64,000 bases of DNA from UBA964 sp031382085 (lineage in GTDB: Bacteria; Pseudomonadota; Gammaproteobacteria; Steroidobacterales; Steroidobacteraceae), in the NCBI GenBank assembly GCA_031382085.1, contig JANMYM010000014.1, forward strand, positions 41,620-105,619, in the 5' to 3' direction. The stretch's first letter is position 1. Every line of letters begins with the position of its first letter. The position numbers and the translations under genes are program-made. This document shows positions 25,752-34,687 of the stretch, in pieces. Below the pieces are notes generated by a model. The model searched no databases, had not been told where the DNA came from, and saw nothing but the letters and a program-made list of their open reading frames with translations.

Positions 25752-28109
25752 ATGGCCGCGTTGCGACTCTGTTGGTTGGGCTGCCTGCTATCCGCACTGA
25801 GCTACGATGCGGCGGCCGCCTCGCTGCCGCGCGCCGAAGTCAATCCTGTGCGTAACCGGCCGGCCGCTGCCACCGAGACCGGCAGCCAGCGCGTTATTGT
25901 CAAAATGCGCGACGCCGTCGTAGCGTTCGATGCGCGGCTGAAGGCCATCGAGACTCGGGGCAAACTCAGCTTCCGGTCGATACGCGCGATAGCCAAGAAC
26001 CTGCAGGTCGCAGAGCTGCAGTCACAGATCGCGGGCGAGACGACGCAACAAGCGCTCGAACGCCTGCGTGCCGACCCTGAAGTCCTGTACGCCGTAGCGG
26101 ATCGGGCGGTGTATGCACACGCGACCTCGAACGATCCACTCGCGCCCGGCCAGTGGTATCTGACCGCATCGCAACCCAGCGCCATCAATGCTAACAGTGC
26201 CTGGGACGCCACGACTGGTAGCAATGCGGTCGTCATCGCCGTGTTAGATACCGGCGCGCGTTTCGAGCATCCGGATCTCAAGCGCGCCAGCCTCGGCGGC
26301 CGGCTGCTGCCGGGCTACGATTTCGTTTCCGCCAATTCGGGCGGCGGATTCTTCACCGCAAATGACGGCGATGGCCGCGATGCCGACGCCTCCGATGCGG
26401 GCGACTGGGTCGCGAGCAGCGAGGTCAAGCCGGGTTGTAACACATCGTCTAACAGTTCCTGGCATGGCACGCGGGTCGCCGGCATCATCGGCGCGCTGAC
26501 TGACAATTCCGCCGGGGTGGCCGGGATCAGCTGGGGCAGCTGGTTGCTGCCGGTGCGCGTGCTCGGCAAATGCGGTGGCGTCACGTCGGACATCCTCGCC
26601 GCGATGCTGTGGGCCGCCGGACAGCGTGTCGACGGCGTTCCGGACAATGCGTATCCGGCGCAAATCTTGAATCTCAGCCTTGGCAGCGAAGGCGCCTGCG
26701 ACGCCGCCAGCGCGGACGTCGTACGCACGTTGAGTGCGCAAGGTGTGCTGGTCGTAGTCTCGGCCGGCAATGAAGGCGGTCCCGTGGATTCACCGGCCAA
26801 CTGCCCGGGTGCCGCCGCCATTGCCGGCCTGCGTCACATCGGTACCAAGGTGGGATTCAGCAGCCTGGGTCCGGAAATCGCACTCAGTGCGCCGGGAGGT
26901 AACTGCGTCAATGTCAGTGGCGGGCCCTGCCTGTTCTCGATTGATACGACATCTAACGACGGGCTGACAACCGCGGGCAGCAGCACCTATACGGATCAAA
27001 CCAGTTTCAACGTCGGCACCAGTTTCTCGGCACCGATCGTGTCCGGGATCGGCGCGCTGATGCTCTCGGTCAACGGCAATCTGAAATCAGCGCAATTGAT
27101 CGCAAGACTGCGCGAAGGCGCGACCACGCCGTTTCCGGTTGCAACCACGGCAGGGGTGCCGCAATGTCATGTGCCCGCCGGCCCCGCCGACGTGCAGGCT
27201 GCCGAGTGTTCCTGCACCACGAGCACCTGTGGCGCCGGCATGGCTAACGCCGCGGGCGCGGTGACCGCGGCATTGCGGCCCATAGCGGCCATCGCGATCG
27301 GCTCTTCGATCACGCCGGGCGGCAATGTCACGCTGCAGGGCGGCGGCAGCGCGGCCGCCTGCGGCCGATCGATCGCAAGCTTCGCCTGGACCGTCGTGAA
27401 CTCGAGCGGCGCGCCACCGGGGATTGTGGGTGCTAACACGGCCACTGCGATCGTTGTTGCGCCGGCCACGGGCACGACCACGTTACGACTCGCCGTCACC
27501 GACAATCTCAGCCGGCAGGATGCGGCCGACATCACCCTGAGCAGCAACAGCGCCAGCACTTCCGCACCTGCCACCGCCGGCAACAGCGCCTGCCGGGCCG
27601 CCGTCATCGTGCCGCTGCAGTTGCCGCTGGTCAGTGTAGCGGCAACCGATGCCAGCGCCGCGGAGCCGGGAACCGATACCGGGACGTTCACCCTGACTCG
27701 CGGCGGCGACCTCGGCAGCCCGTTGGCCGTGAGCATCGTCATGAGCGGCACGGCCACGTCCGGCGTGGACTACTTGTCACTGCCCGCCACTGTCACTTTT
27801 CCATCCGGCCAGGCCAACGCGGCACTGACCGTCACGCCGCTCGACGATGCTCTGGTCGAAGCCGCGGAGTCTGTGACGCTGACGATCATCGATGATGCGC
27901 CCTATGACCTCGGCTCACCTAACAACGCAACCGTGACAATCAACGACAATGACGTGGCGCCGCCTGCGACGCCGGCTGGCAGCGGCGGCGGTGGCGGCGG
28001 CGCCCTGGGTGCGCCGGAACTCCTATGGCTGTTAGGCATGCTGGCAGCATCGCTGCTGCCGCCTGGCCGGGCAGGTTTTCTCCGCTTCACAGCCAGAACC
28101 GCCCGCTGA
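25752..28109 (+). CDS. Secreted S8 subtilase with Calx-beta domain and C-terminal sorting-type tail
   Basis: A 785-residue secreted serine protease. Start chosen at ATG 25752, which gives a compact signal peptide (MAALRLCWLGCLLSALSYDAAA); in-frame starts at 25713 and, inside element A1, 25665 and TTG 25650 are possible. The propeptide (about 25-110) precedes the catalytic domain with Asp166 (AVLDTGARFEHPDL), His238 (WHGTRVAGI) and Ser424 (GTSFSAPIVSG). A Calx-beta repeat near residues 620-735 carries DYLSLPATVTFPSGQ and acidic turns ending TINDND. The C-terminus is a Gly-rich run, then a hydrophobic helix (APELLWLLGMLAASLL) and basic residues, resembling GlyGly-CTERM signals processed by rhombosortase; no rhombosortase is visible here. 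Confidence 0.9.
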   Translation: MAALRLCWLGCLLSALSYDAAAASLPRAEVNPVRNRPAAATETGSQRVIVKMRDAVVAFDARLKAIETRGKLSFRSIRAIAKNLQVAELQSQIAGETTQQALERLRADPEVLYAVADRAVYAHATSNDPLAPGQWYLTASQPSAINANSAWDATTGSNAVVIAVLDTGARFEHPDLKRASLGGRLLPGYDFVSANSGGGFFTANDGDGRDADASDAGDWVASSEVKPGCNTSSNSSWHGTRVAGIIGALTDNSAGVAGISWGSWLLPVRVLGKCGGVTSDILAAMLWAAGQRVDGVPDNAYPAQILNLSLGSEGACDAASADVVRTLSAQGVLVVVSAGNEGGPVDSPANCPGAAAIAGLRHIGTKVGFSSLGPEIALSAPGGNCVNVSGGPCLFSIDTTSNDGLTTAGSSTYTDQTSFNVGTSFSAPIVSGIGALMLSVNGNLKSAQLIARLREGATTPFPVATTAGVPQCHVPAGPADVQAAECSCTTSTCGAGMANAAGAVTAALRPIAAIAIGSSITPGGNVTLQGGGSAAACGRSIASFAWTVVNSSGAPPGIVGANTATAIVVAPATGTTTLRLAVTDNLSRQDAADITLSSNSASTSAPATAGNSACRAAVIVPLQLPLVSVAATDASAAEPGTDTGTFTLTRGGDLGSPLAVSIVMSGTATSGVDYLSLPATVTFPSGQANAALTVTPLDDALVEAAESVTLTIIDDAPYDLGSPNNATVTINDNDVAPPATPAGSGGGGGGALGAPELLWLLGMLAASLLPPGRAGFLRFTARTAR

Positions 28110-28151
28110 GCCCGGGCGTCAGGCGGTCGATCACCTGGTGCTGAAAAAACC

Positions 28152-28901
28152 ATGGCAGAAAGAATTCTGGGCATTGATGTCGGCGGATTTTCGATCAAGT
28201 CGGCACTGGTCGACGTCGAGTCCGGCAAGATCATGGAGACGGCTTTTTCCGTAGCCACGCCGAAGCCAGCAACGCCGCCGCAGTTGCTCGATGTGTTTGG
28301 CGATGTGCTGCGGCACTTTGCGCCCGTTGCCGCCATTGGGCTCGCCATGCCGAGCGTGGTGCAGCACGGCGTGACCCGCACCGCCGCCAACATCGACGCC
28401 GGCTGGCTCGGCTTCCCGATCGAGCGCGAACTGCACGAGCGCACGCGCCAGACCGTCAAGGTCCTGAACGACGCCGATGCGGCCGGACTGGCGGAGATGC
28501 ACTGGGGCTCGGGCCGCGACACACGCGGCCTGGTCATCATGCTGACCTTTGGCACCGGCATCGGCTCGGCGATCTTCATCGATGGACAGCTCGTACCTAA
28601 CACCGAGTTCGGGCACCTGGAAATGCTGGGCCGGAATGCGGAACTTCTTGCCTCCGCGCGCGTGCGCACCGCCGAGGGGCTCGACTGGCCGCAGTGGGCC
28701 GAGCGCGTCAACCGCTATCTGGAGAAAATGCACGCACTGCTCTGGCCGGACGTCTTCATCCTGGGCGGCGCGGTCAGCGAGAACTACGCACTGTTCGCAC
28801 CATACCTGCGCTCCCAAGCCGAGATTCGCCCCGCGTTGTTCGCAGGTCACGCTGGCATCGTGGGTGCGGCGCTGGCGGCGCAACTGGCGCGCCGCGGTTG
28901 A
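28152..28901 (+). CDS. ppgK: Polyphosphate glucokinase (ROK family)
   Basis: A 249-residue ROK-family sugar kinase. ILGIDVGGFSIKSALVD is the phosphate-binding start, VLNDADAAGLAE holds the catalytic Asp, and MLTFGTGIGSAIFIDGQ is the second phosphate loop. EFGHLEML replaces the zinc-binding Cys cluster of other ROK kinases, as in polyphosphate-dependent glucokinases, which phosphorylate glucose using inorganic polyphosphate. The TGA stop (28899-28901) lies within repeat fragment A2, so the C-terminal residues LARRG and the stop derive partly from the element. It follows the subtilase by 42 bases and converges with the DUF11 gene. Confidence 0.88.
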   Translation: MAERILGIDVGGFSIKSALVDVESGKIMETAFSVATPKPATPPQLLDVFGDVLRHFAPVAAIGLAMPSVVQHGVTRTAANIDAGWLGFPIERELHERTRQTVKVLNDADAAGLAEMHWGSGRDTRGLVIMLTFGTGIGSAIFIDGQLVPNTEFGHLEMLGRNAELLASARVRTAEGLDWPQWAERVNRYLEKMHALLWPDVFILGGAVSENYALFAPYLRSQAEIRPALFAGHAGIVGAALAAQLARRG

Positions 28902-28936
28902 AAAAGGTCAGGATGACGTTTTTCAACAACCTGTTA
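28889..28936. repeat. Element A2: right-end fragment of the A element
   Basis: 48 bases matching 25641-25688 of element A1 with five differences by eye, including the terminal TTTTTCAACAACCTGTTA. Only the right end is present, so it is either a decayed copy or a solo end. It contains the stop codons of both flanking convergent genes: TGA of ppgK at 28899-28901 and TAA (reverse) of the DUF11 gene at 28934-28936. Confidence 0.7.
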
Positions 28937-30733
28937 GTTCAGGCGCACCCGGAATCTGATCGCGTAACTCGGCGCGCCGGCGACGCTGTTAGGTAGCAGC
29001 ACGCCCGCCGGGGCAACCCGCAGGCCCGTCACGACCGGGTCAAAGCCGCCGGCATCGGGCGCCGGCGTATAGGTATACGGCGGACCGCCGCCCGCCTGGC
29101 GTGAATAGCTGACATGCGATGCATACGTGTATGTCAGTCCGCTGCCGGGGCTGCCGTCCAGGAATTCCACCGGATCGCCGGACGCCGCAGATACGTACAA
29201 CGCGGTATTGGCGGGAATGACGTCAGTCAGGACCATGCTGCCGCTGTCGGACATACCGATGCCGCTGTTGCGTACCACAACTTCATAGCGGACGGTGGCG
29301 CCGGGGATGCGTTTCGGATTGGTCGTGCCGTTGACGGGATCCATCAGGACATCACTGATTTTCTGCACCGACAGCTGCGGTAACGGTGGCGAACCACTCA
29401 AAACCGTGGTCACCGTGGCGGTATTGTTGGCCACGATCGCATCAAAACTGGCGCTGCTGACCGTGGCGGTGTTGGTCACCGACGGCCAGGCGGCGGCGCC
29501 GACCGCAACCGCCACGGTAATCGGCGGCAATGCCTGACCGGGGTTCAACGGCGGCGCGTGACTGCAGCTGACAACCTGGCCTGCGGCGGCGCAGGTCCAG
29601 CCGGTTCCGGACGCCGACACATAAGTCAGGCCGTTAGGCAGGGTGTCGCTGACCAGGATGTTATTTATTTCAGGATCGCTGAAGGCGTTCAACTGGTTGC
29701 TGACCGCGAGCGTATATGCGGCGTTGGCGCCGATCGAAAATGGCGTTGCCGCGTTCTTGGCAATGGCCAGGTCGATGAAGCGCTCGCTGGTCACGCTGAC
29801 AACCTGCGCGGCCAGCAGCACGAGGTCGCCGCCCGCCGAATAAACGGTCGTGCCCGACATCTGGCCGGGCTGCAACAAGCTCGAAATATTGTATGTGTCG
29901 ATGTCGGCGCCATAACTTGTTAGCACGCCCTGGGTGTTGACGGTGCCGTCGAATTGCTGGACCGTCGGCGAACTGCCGGCGGGCACGAGGCCGTCATCGA
30001 GCGTGGTGCCGTTGTAGGACAGGCTCTCGGAAAAGCCATTCAGTGTCCCGGAATTGGCCGGATCGCCCTCCCAGGTGATGACTGCCACACGCCCATCGAT
30101 GCTGCTCGTTGGTACCCGAAATCCGTCCGGCGTCAGGGTCACGGCACTGCCGCGGAAATACTGCAGGCCATCGAAGATATTGATCGCGCGCAACGGCTCG
30201 CTCGCGCCCTGATAGATCACCACCAGGCCCCAGCCAGCGGCGACCGCGGCAACTGCGCAGTGCGGCGCGCCGGTGTTGACCGTCAGGCCGCCAAAGGTAT
30301 AGCTGCCGTTGCCCGTCACTAACGCGGTGACATCCGCGACCGCGCCAAAAAACGGCAACAGCGTTCCACCGTTGTTATAACCCGCGGTGAACGTGCGACT
30401 CGCATTGACCGCAGAGCCACGAAAGGTCACGGCCGAATCGACATTGATTGAACTGCCGGTTGTGGTCGCCGAACCGCCCCAGTAAAGATAGGCCGCGATC
30501 ACGGTCGTGCCGGCAGGAACGCCACTGAGATTCTGGGTGCTGGTGGCGCCGACCGTGCACGAGTTACTGGTATCCGGTTGCGTGCGCAGCGAGCCGCCGG
30601 TGGCGACAAAATTGATGTTGCCGATCAAGCGGTTCGAGCGCGTGATCGGTGTTTGCTGCGCGTAGCAGGGGCCGAGCACGCTGGCGGCCAGCAGTAGCAG
30701 GAGCGATGCAAGGACTTGTTTCTGCAGTGCCAT
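28934..30733 (-). CDS. Secreted DUF11-repeat surface protein
   Basis: A 599-residue secreted protein with signal peptide MALQKQVLASLLLLLAASVL.... Residues about 30-300 resemble the beta-rich DUF3344-like module (AYLYWGGSA, VTFRGSAVNASRTFTAGY), and two DUF11 conserved-repeat domains follow: about 325-450 (AYTLAVSNQLNAF, LVSDTLPNGLTYVSASG, VTNTATVSS) and about 455-595 (VRYEVVVRNSGIGMSDSG, LTDVIPANTALYVSASG-like). DUF11 proteins are usually cell-surface or matrix components; no catalytic motif is seen. Unlike many such proteins it has no C-terminal sorting helix. Its stop lies inside repeat fragment A2. It is followed upstream by a 144-bp gap in which I see no gene. Confidence 0.82.
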   Translation of the reverse strand: MALQKQVLASLLLLLAASVLGPCYAQQTPITRSNRLIGNINFVATGGSLRTQPDTSNSCTVGATSTQNLSGVPAGTTVIAAYLYWGGSATTTGSSINVDSAVTFRGSAVNASRTFTAGYNNGGTLLPFFGAVADVTALVTGNGSYTFGGLTVNTGAPHCAVAAVAAGWGLVVIYQGASEPLRAINIFDGLQYFRGSAVTLTPDGFRVPTSSIDGRVAVITWEGDPANSGTLNGFSESLSYNGTTLDDGLVPAGSSPTVQQFDGTVNTQGVLTSYGADIDTYNISSLLQPGQMSGTTVYSAGGDLVLLAAQVVSVTSERFIDLAIAKNAATPFSIGANAAYTLAVSNQLNAFSDPEINNILVSDTLPNGLTYVSASGTGWTCAAAGQVVSCSHAPPLNPGQALPPITVAVAVGAAAWPSVTNTATVSSASFDAIVANNTATVTTVLSGSPPLPQLSVQKISDVLMDPVNGTTNPKRIPGATVRYEVVVRNSGIGMSDSGSMVLTDVIPANTALYVSAASGDPVEFLDGSPGSGLTYTYASHVSYSRQAGGGPPYTYTPAPDAGGFDPVVTGLRVAPAGVLLPNSVAGAPSYAIRFRVRLN

Positions 30734-30877
30734 TTTCCAAGCCGCAATCTATCGAGATCGGAGCCGCACGCAGGTAACTTAATTCACAAATAGCGCGACC
30801 GGCGGCAAGGTGCCGCCGTCAAAGTGGACCTGCGTCACATCGCGGATTGTTAGTGCGGCGCGCCCGGCATCAGCGCA

Positions 30878-31663
30878 TTACGGCTGGAACCTGGAAAAAT
30901 CCGGTTTGCGTTTGTCAAAAAATGCCTGCATCGCCTCGCGCGCCTCCGGACTTTGCAGGCGCTCGGCGAATAGTTTGGCCTCGGCCAGGATCGTCTCGAC
31001 AATGACCTTGCCTTCGGCGCCCTGCAACAGCCGCTTGGAATCGCGCACTGCGCCAGCTGGCAAGGCCGCGAGCCGCGCCGCGGCGTGCTGCGCCGCAGGC
31101 AAGACGTCAGCCGCTGGCAGCGCCGCGTTGGCCAGTCCGCAGGCTACGGCTTCAGGCGCCAACATCGGATCGCCTAACAACAGCATCGCCGCCGCTTTCG
31201 CATGCCCGACGCGTTGCGGCAGCAAGCGGCTGGAGCCGAATTCCGGCACCAGGCCCAGGTTGATAAAGGGCATCGAGAGACGCGCGTCGTCACTGAGGTA
31301 GACCAGGTCGCAATGCAGCAACAGCGTCGCGCCGATGCCGACCGCCGGCCCGATCACCGCCGCAACAACAGGCTTGCTGCAGCCGCGCAGCGCCTGCATG
31401 AAATCGAACACCGGCGCACTCAGTTCGCCCGCGGCCGCCGCTGGCGGGTTGTGCAGAAAATCCTCGAGATCGTTACCGGCGGTAAATATGCCGCCGGTGC
31501 CCGTTAGCACGACCGCACGGACTTTGGCATTCGCGCTGGCCTCGACCAACGCCGCGGCCAGCGCCGCGTACATCGCGACCGTGAGCGCATTGCGGCGTTC
31601 CGGACGTGCGATGCTGAGAGTCATGACGCCGTCGCGTACCTCCTGCAGAACTGTCACCAGCAC
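30878..31663 (-). CDS. Enoyl-CoA hydratase/isomerase family protein
   Basis: A 261-residue crotonase-fold enzyme. GIFTAGNDLEDF provides the first oxyanion-hole segment, PAVGIGATLLLHCDLVY the second, and INLGLVPEFGSSRLLPQRVG carries one likely catalytic Glu. The lack of the more N-terminal Glu of classical hydratases suggests an isomerase or other crotonase reaction. It is the last gene of a three-gene minus-strand operon with a methyltransferase (6-base gap) and an FAH-family hydrolase, suggesting acyl-CoA or aromatic acid catabolism (inference). Confidence 0.9.
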   Translation of the reverse strand: MLVTVLQEVRDGVMTLSIARPERRNALTVAMYAALAAALVEASANAKVRAVVLTGTGGIFTAGNDLEDFLHNPPAAAAGELSAPVFDFMQALRGCSKPVVAAVIGPAVGIGATLLLHCDLVYLSDDARLSMPFINLGLVPEFGSSRLLPQRVGHAKAAAMLLLGDPMLAPEAVACGLANAALPAADVLPAAQHAAARLAALPAGAVRDSKRLLQGAEGKVIVETILAEAKLFAERLQSPEAREAMQAFFDKRKPDFSRFQP

Positions 31664-31669
31664 TTCTCC

Positions 31670-32347
31670 CTAACGAACATAAATCAGCAAACGGCCCTTG
31701 TAGGCATCATCCTGCGCCGTCCCGGCACAATCAAGACGCTCCTCCTGACACGAAAAACCGTACGAACTCATGCGGCGGTTGAACGGCCCGCGATTACCGC
31801 GATCCGGATCGACGATCCAGATTTCCGAAACGGGGCGCGCGTTGCATTCGATCATCGCCGCCAGGTCGCCGTTGACGTCGCGCTCGTACAGCACATCGCT
31901 GCCGACAATAAGATCAAAGCCGCCGGTGAGCGGCGCGGCCGGACCAGCGGCGCGACTCCAGCTGGCAAACCGATATTTCATCGGCCGGAGATTGTTGATC
32001 CGCAGGTTGTGGCGCAGAAAACCGGCGGCCAGCGGATGGCGGTCGCTCGCGGTGACATCCGCGCCGCGCCGGTGCGCAACCAGACTGGGCAACGCGAGAC
32101 CGCAACCAATTTCAAGAATGTGCTCGTTGGCAATCACAACGCGGGCGGCCATGCGGGCCGCGAGTCGCGCGGCCGAGGGCCACAGCATGCCAAACAGCGG
32201 CCACGCGGCCGAAGAGATGCCGAGACCCTCGGCCTGCCGCGCAGGATCGTAGAACTGCTGCCTGTCTAACAACGAGCGGATTTCAAGATTCGCGACGCCC
32301 GCAACCGCGATGCTTTCCTGCTTGGTCAGAAAATGGCGCGCGTTCAA
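31670..32347 (-). CDS. Class I SAM-dependent methyltransferase (METTL21/Methyltransf_16-like)
   Basis: A 225-residue methyltransferase. The SAM-binding motif I is HILEIGCGLALPSLVAHRRGADVTASD and the post-I DVLYER segment (about 155) has the acidic/aromatic pattern of the METTL21/EEF-lysine methyltransferase-like group, which modify proteins. SSAAWPLFGMLWPSA in the N-terminal part is also typical of that group. It overlaps the FAH gene stop by 4 bases, so translation is coupled. The target is unknown. Confidence 0.85.
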   Translation of the reverse strand: MNARHFLTKQESIAVAGVANLEIRSLLDRQQFYDPARQAEGLGISSAAWPLFGMLWPSAARLAARMAARVVIANEHILEIGCGLALPSLVAHRRGADVTASDRHPLAAGFLRHNLRINNLRPMKYRFASWSRAAGPAAPLTGGFDLIVGSDVLYERDVNGDLAAMIECNARPVSEIWIVDPDRGNRGPFNRRMSSYGFSCQEERLDCAGTAQDDAYKGRLLIYVR

Positions 32348-33048
32348 CCCTGTTCTGCCGCACCGATCGTCAACGCAATATCTCCGACGCCCGCGATGGA
32401 TCCTGCCAATTGATCGCCCGGGTTCACCGCACCGACGCCTTCGGGCGTGCCGGTGTAAATGATATCGCCGGGACCCAGGTGGTAGAACTTCGACAAGTCC
32501 GCGATTATCGCCGCGACCGGATGTATCAGCAGACTCAAATCGGACGCTTGCCGCTGTATCCCGTTGACCCGCAATTCGATACGACCGCTAACAGGGTGGC
32601 CACACTCGTTCGCCGGCACGATCGGCGCGAGCACCGCGGCGGACTCAAAATCCTTGCCAAGATCCCAGGGACGCTTCTGGTCACGTGCGGCGTACTGAAG
32701 GTCGCGCCGTGTCATGTCGAGCCCGCAGGCATAGCCATAAACCGCCTGCGTAGCCTGCGCGGCAGAAATCCGAAATGCGGGCGCGCCCAGCGCGATGACC
32801 AGTTCCATTTCAAAGTGAAAATTGCGGGTGCCGGGCGGATACGCCATCACCGATCCTGAGGGCGCATAGTCGCAGGCTGACTTGGTAAAGTAGAACGGCG
32901 CTTCGCGATCCGCTGTGGTGCCCATTTCCACCGCGTGCGCTTCATAGTTGCGGCCGACGCAGAAAATCCGGCGCACAGGATAGAGCGCGTCGATGCCACG
33001 GATCGGCACGGCCACCTGGGCCGGGGGCGTAAAAAGATATTGGGTCAT
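32344..33048 (-). CDS. Fumarylacetoacetate hydrolase (FAH) family protein, fumarylpyruvate-hydrolase-like
   Basis: A 234-residue FAH-fold enzyme that hydrolyses C-C bonds of beta-diketo acids or decarboxylates them. FCVGRNYEAHAVEMG, the metal-binding Glu pair in FHFEMELVIALG, GYACGLDMTRRDLQ and IIYTGTPEGVGAVNPGD are all family hallmarks, and its short single-domain size matches fumarylpyruvate hydrolases of gentisate breakdown. First gene of the operon with the methyltransferase and crotonase. It is divergent from the Tat-exported flavoprotein; the 103-bp gap should hold both promoters. Confidence 0.9.
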   Translation of the reverse strand: MTQYLFTPPAQVAVPIRGIDALYPVRRIFCVGRNYEAHAVEMGTTADREAPFYFTKSACDYAPSGSVMAYPPGTRNFHFEMELVIALGAPAFRISAAQATQAVYGYACGLDMTRRDLQYAARDQKRPWDLGKDFESAAVLAPIVPANECGHPVSGRIELRVNGIQRQASDLSLLIHPVAAIIADLSKFYHLGPGDIIYTGTPEGVGAVNPGDQLAGSIAGVGDIALTIGAAEQG

Positions 33049-33151
33049 TTGCAGGTTCCGATCCGCACAGCGAGGAGGAAATTATGCGCGATCTGCCAGC
33101 TCATTTTAGGTTACAAATAGCTGATGTACACCGGTGGCTGGAGATAGACCC

Positions 33152-34681
33152 ATGCGATACCGTCGTCGATCGGTCCTCAAAGCGGCTGCCGCCTTCGCCG
33201 GCACCGCGGCCATCGCGCTCAAGGGACGCGCCATGGCCGCAAGCCGCGGGCGCACCTGGGATCTCATTGTCGTCGGCGGCGGCAACGCCGGACTTCCGGC
33301 GGCGATATTCGCCGCCCAGCGCGGCGCGCGAGTGCTGATCATCGACACGGCTGCGCAACTGGGCGGCACGCTGCATCTCTCCACCGGACAGATGAGCGCC
33401 GCCGGCACGAAGCTGCAGAAGTCCAAGGGCATCGCCGACAGCCCGCAGTCGCACTTCGACGATGTCATGCGCATCAGCGGCAACAGCGCCGATCCGCAGC
33501 TGTTGCGACTTGCCGTCGAAACTGCCGCGCCGGCGTTTGACTGGCTGACAGACCACGGATTCACAGCGCTGCCTGAACATCCCATCACTGGCACCACGCA
33601 TGACCCTTACTCGCATGCGCGCTATGCCTGGGGCAAGGAAGGCGGCCGCTCGATTCTGAAAGTGCTGCTCGAACAGCTGCAGCCACACCTGGACACGGGC
33701 CGGGTGCAAACGCTGCTGCAGATCGAGGTCACGCGCCTGCTGCAGTCGCGCGACGGCAGCGTGCACGGCGTCGAAACCCGGAATCTCGACGATGAAAAGA
33801 CCCAACACCTGGCGCGCTACACCGTGCTGACCTGCGGCGGCTACACCGACAATCGCGCGCTGTTCGAAAAATACGAAGGCCACCGCAGCTATTCGCAGGC
33901 GACCTACCCCTTCAGCCAGGGCGCGGGCTATACGCTCGGTGAGGCCGCCGGCGGCTATATCCGCGGCGGCCAGAACCACACGCCCCTGTTCGGCGCCGTG
34001 TTAGCCAACGACGACTATCCGTCGCCAATGCGCGCGATGGTGCGCCATTTCCCGCCTGATCGCCCGCCCTGGGAGATCTTCGTCAATCGCGCCGGCCAGC
34101 GCTTTGTGCGCGAGGATGTGCCGAGTCATACAAGCTACGAGCATGCGTTAGGCGCGCAGCCGGACGAGCGTTGCTGGGTGGTCTTTGACGACGCAATCCT
34201 GAATGCCGCACCGCCGCTCGCGATGGGATTCGGCGTGCGCTACTCGCAGCAGGATCTGCGCAAGCTGTTCGACGATGGCACAGCGCATTTTTACCGCGCC
34301 GACACTATCGAAGGCCTCGGCCAGCAAGCCGGCATTGACGCCACCGGACTCAGCGCAACCGTCAACGCCTACAACATCGCGCAGGTCTCGGGCCAGGACA
34401 AGCTCGGCCGCCAGCACATGCCGCTGCCCATTGCCAGGGCACCCTATTACGCCATTCGCCTGCAGAGCTGGAATCTCACCAGCTATGCCGGCCTTGCGGT
34501 CGACCGGCAGTTGCGCGTCATCCGTCGCGATGGGAGTCCCATCCGCAATCTTTATGCGGCTGGCGAGTTGCTGGGCATGGGGCAGCTGATGGGCCATGCG
34601 GTGTGCGGTGGCATGGCGGTCACGCCGGCGCTGGCGCTGGGCCGCTTGTTAGGCCTGGAGATACTGCAATTCAGGAGTTAG
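33152..34681 (+). CDS. Tat-exported FAD-dependent reductase (fumarate reductase/ketosteroid dehydrogenase family)
   Basis: A 509-residue FAD_binding_2 flavoprotein. ATG 33152 follows GGAGA and gives a Tat signal (MRYRRRSVLKAAAAFAGTAAIA); the ATG at 33134 only adds six residues. LIVVGGGNAGLPAAIFAAQRGARVLIID is the FAD dinucleotide site, and the C-terminal NLYAAGELLGMGQLMGHAVCGGMAVTPALALGR segment closes the FAD site in flavocytochrome-c-type reductases and urocanate reductases. Periplasmic members take electrons from a covalent-FMN protein or heme. Its closest neighbours include an FMN-binding protein and ApbE. The electron acceptor is not identifiable. Downstream is element B1. Confidence 0.88.
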   Translation: MRYRRRSVLKAAAAFAGTAAIALKGRAMAASRGRTWDLIVVGGGNAGLPAAIFAAQRGARVLIIDTAAQLGGTLHLSTGQMSAAGTKLQKSKGIADSPQSHFDDVMRISGNSADPQLLRLAVETAAPAFDWLTDHGFTALPEHPITGTTHDPYSHARYAWGKEGGRSILKVLLEQLQPHLDTGRVQTLLQIEVTRLLQSRDGSVHGVETRNLDDEKTQHLARYTVLTCGGYTDNRALFEKYEGHRSYSQATYPFSQGAGYTLGEAAGGYIRGGQNHTPLFGAVLANDDYPSPMRAMVRHFPPDRPPWEIFVNRAGQRFVREDVPSHTSYEHALGAQPDERCWVVFDDAILNAAPPLAMGFGVRYSQQDLRKLFDDGTAHFYRADTIEGLGQQAGIDATGLSATVNAYNIAQVSGQDKLGRQHMPLPIARAPYYAIRLQSWNLTSYAGLAVDRQLRVIRRDGSPIRNLYAAGELLGMGQLMGHAVCGGMAVTPALALGRLLGLEILQFRS

Positions 34682-34687
34682 TGGGAC

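Noticed and set aside
30734..30877. 144-bp gap upstream of the DUF11 gene as a small-RNA locus
   Set aside because: No stem with T-run and no recognisable promoter; probably the DUF11 promoter and the 3' end of the crotonase operon.
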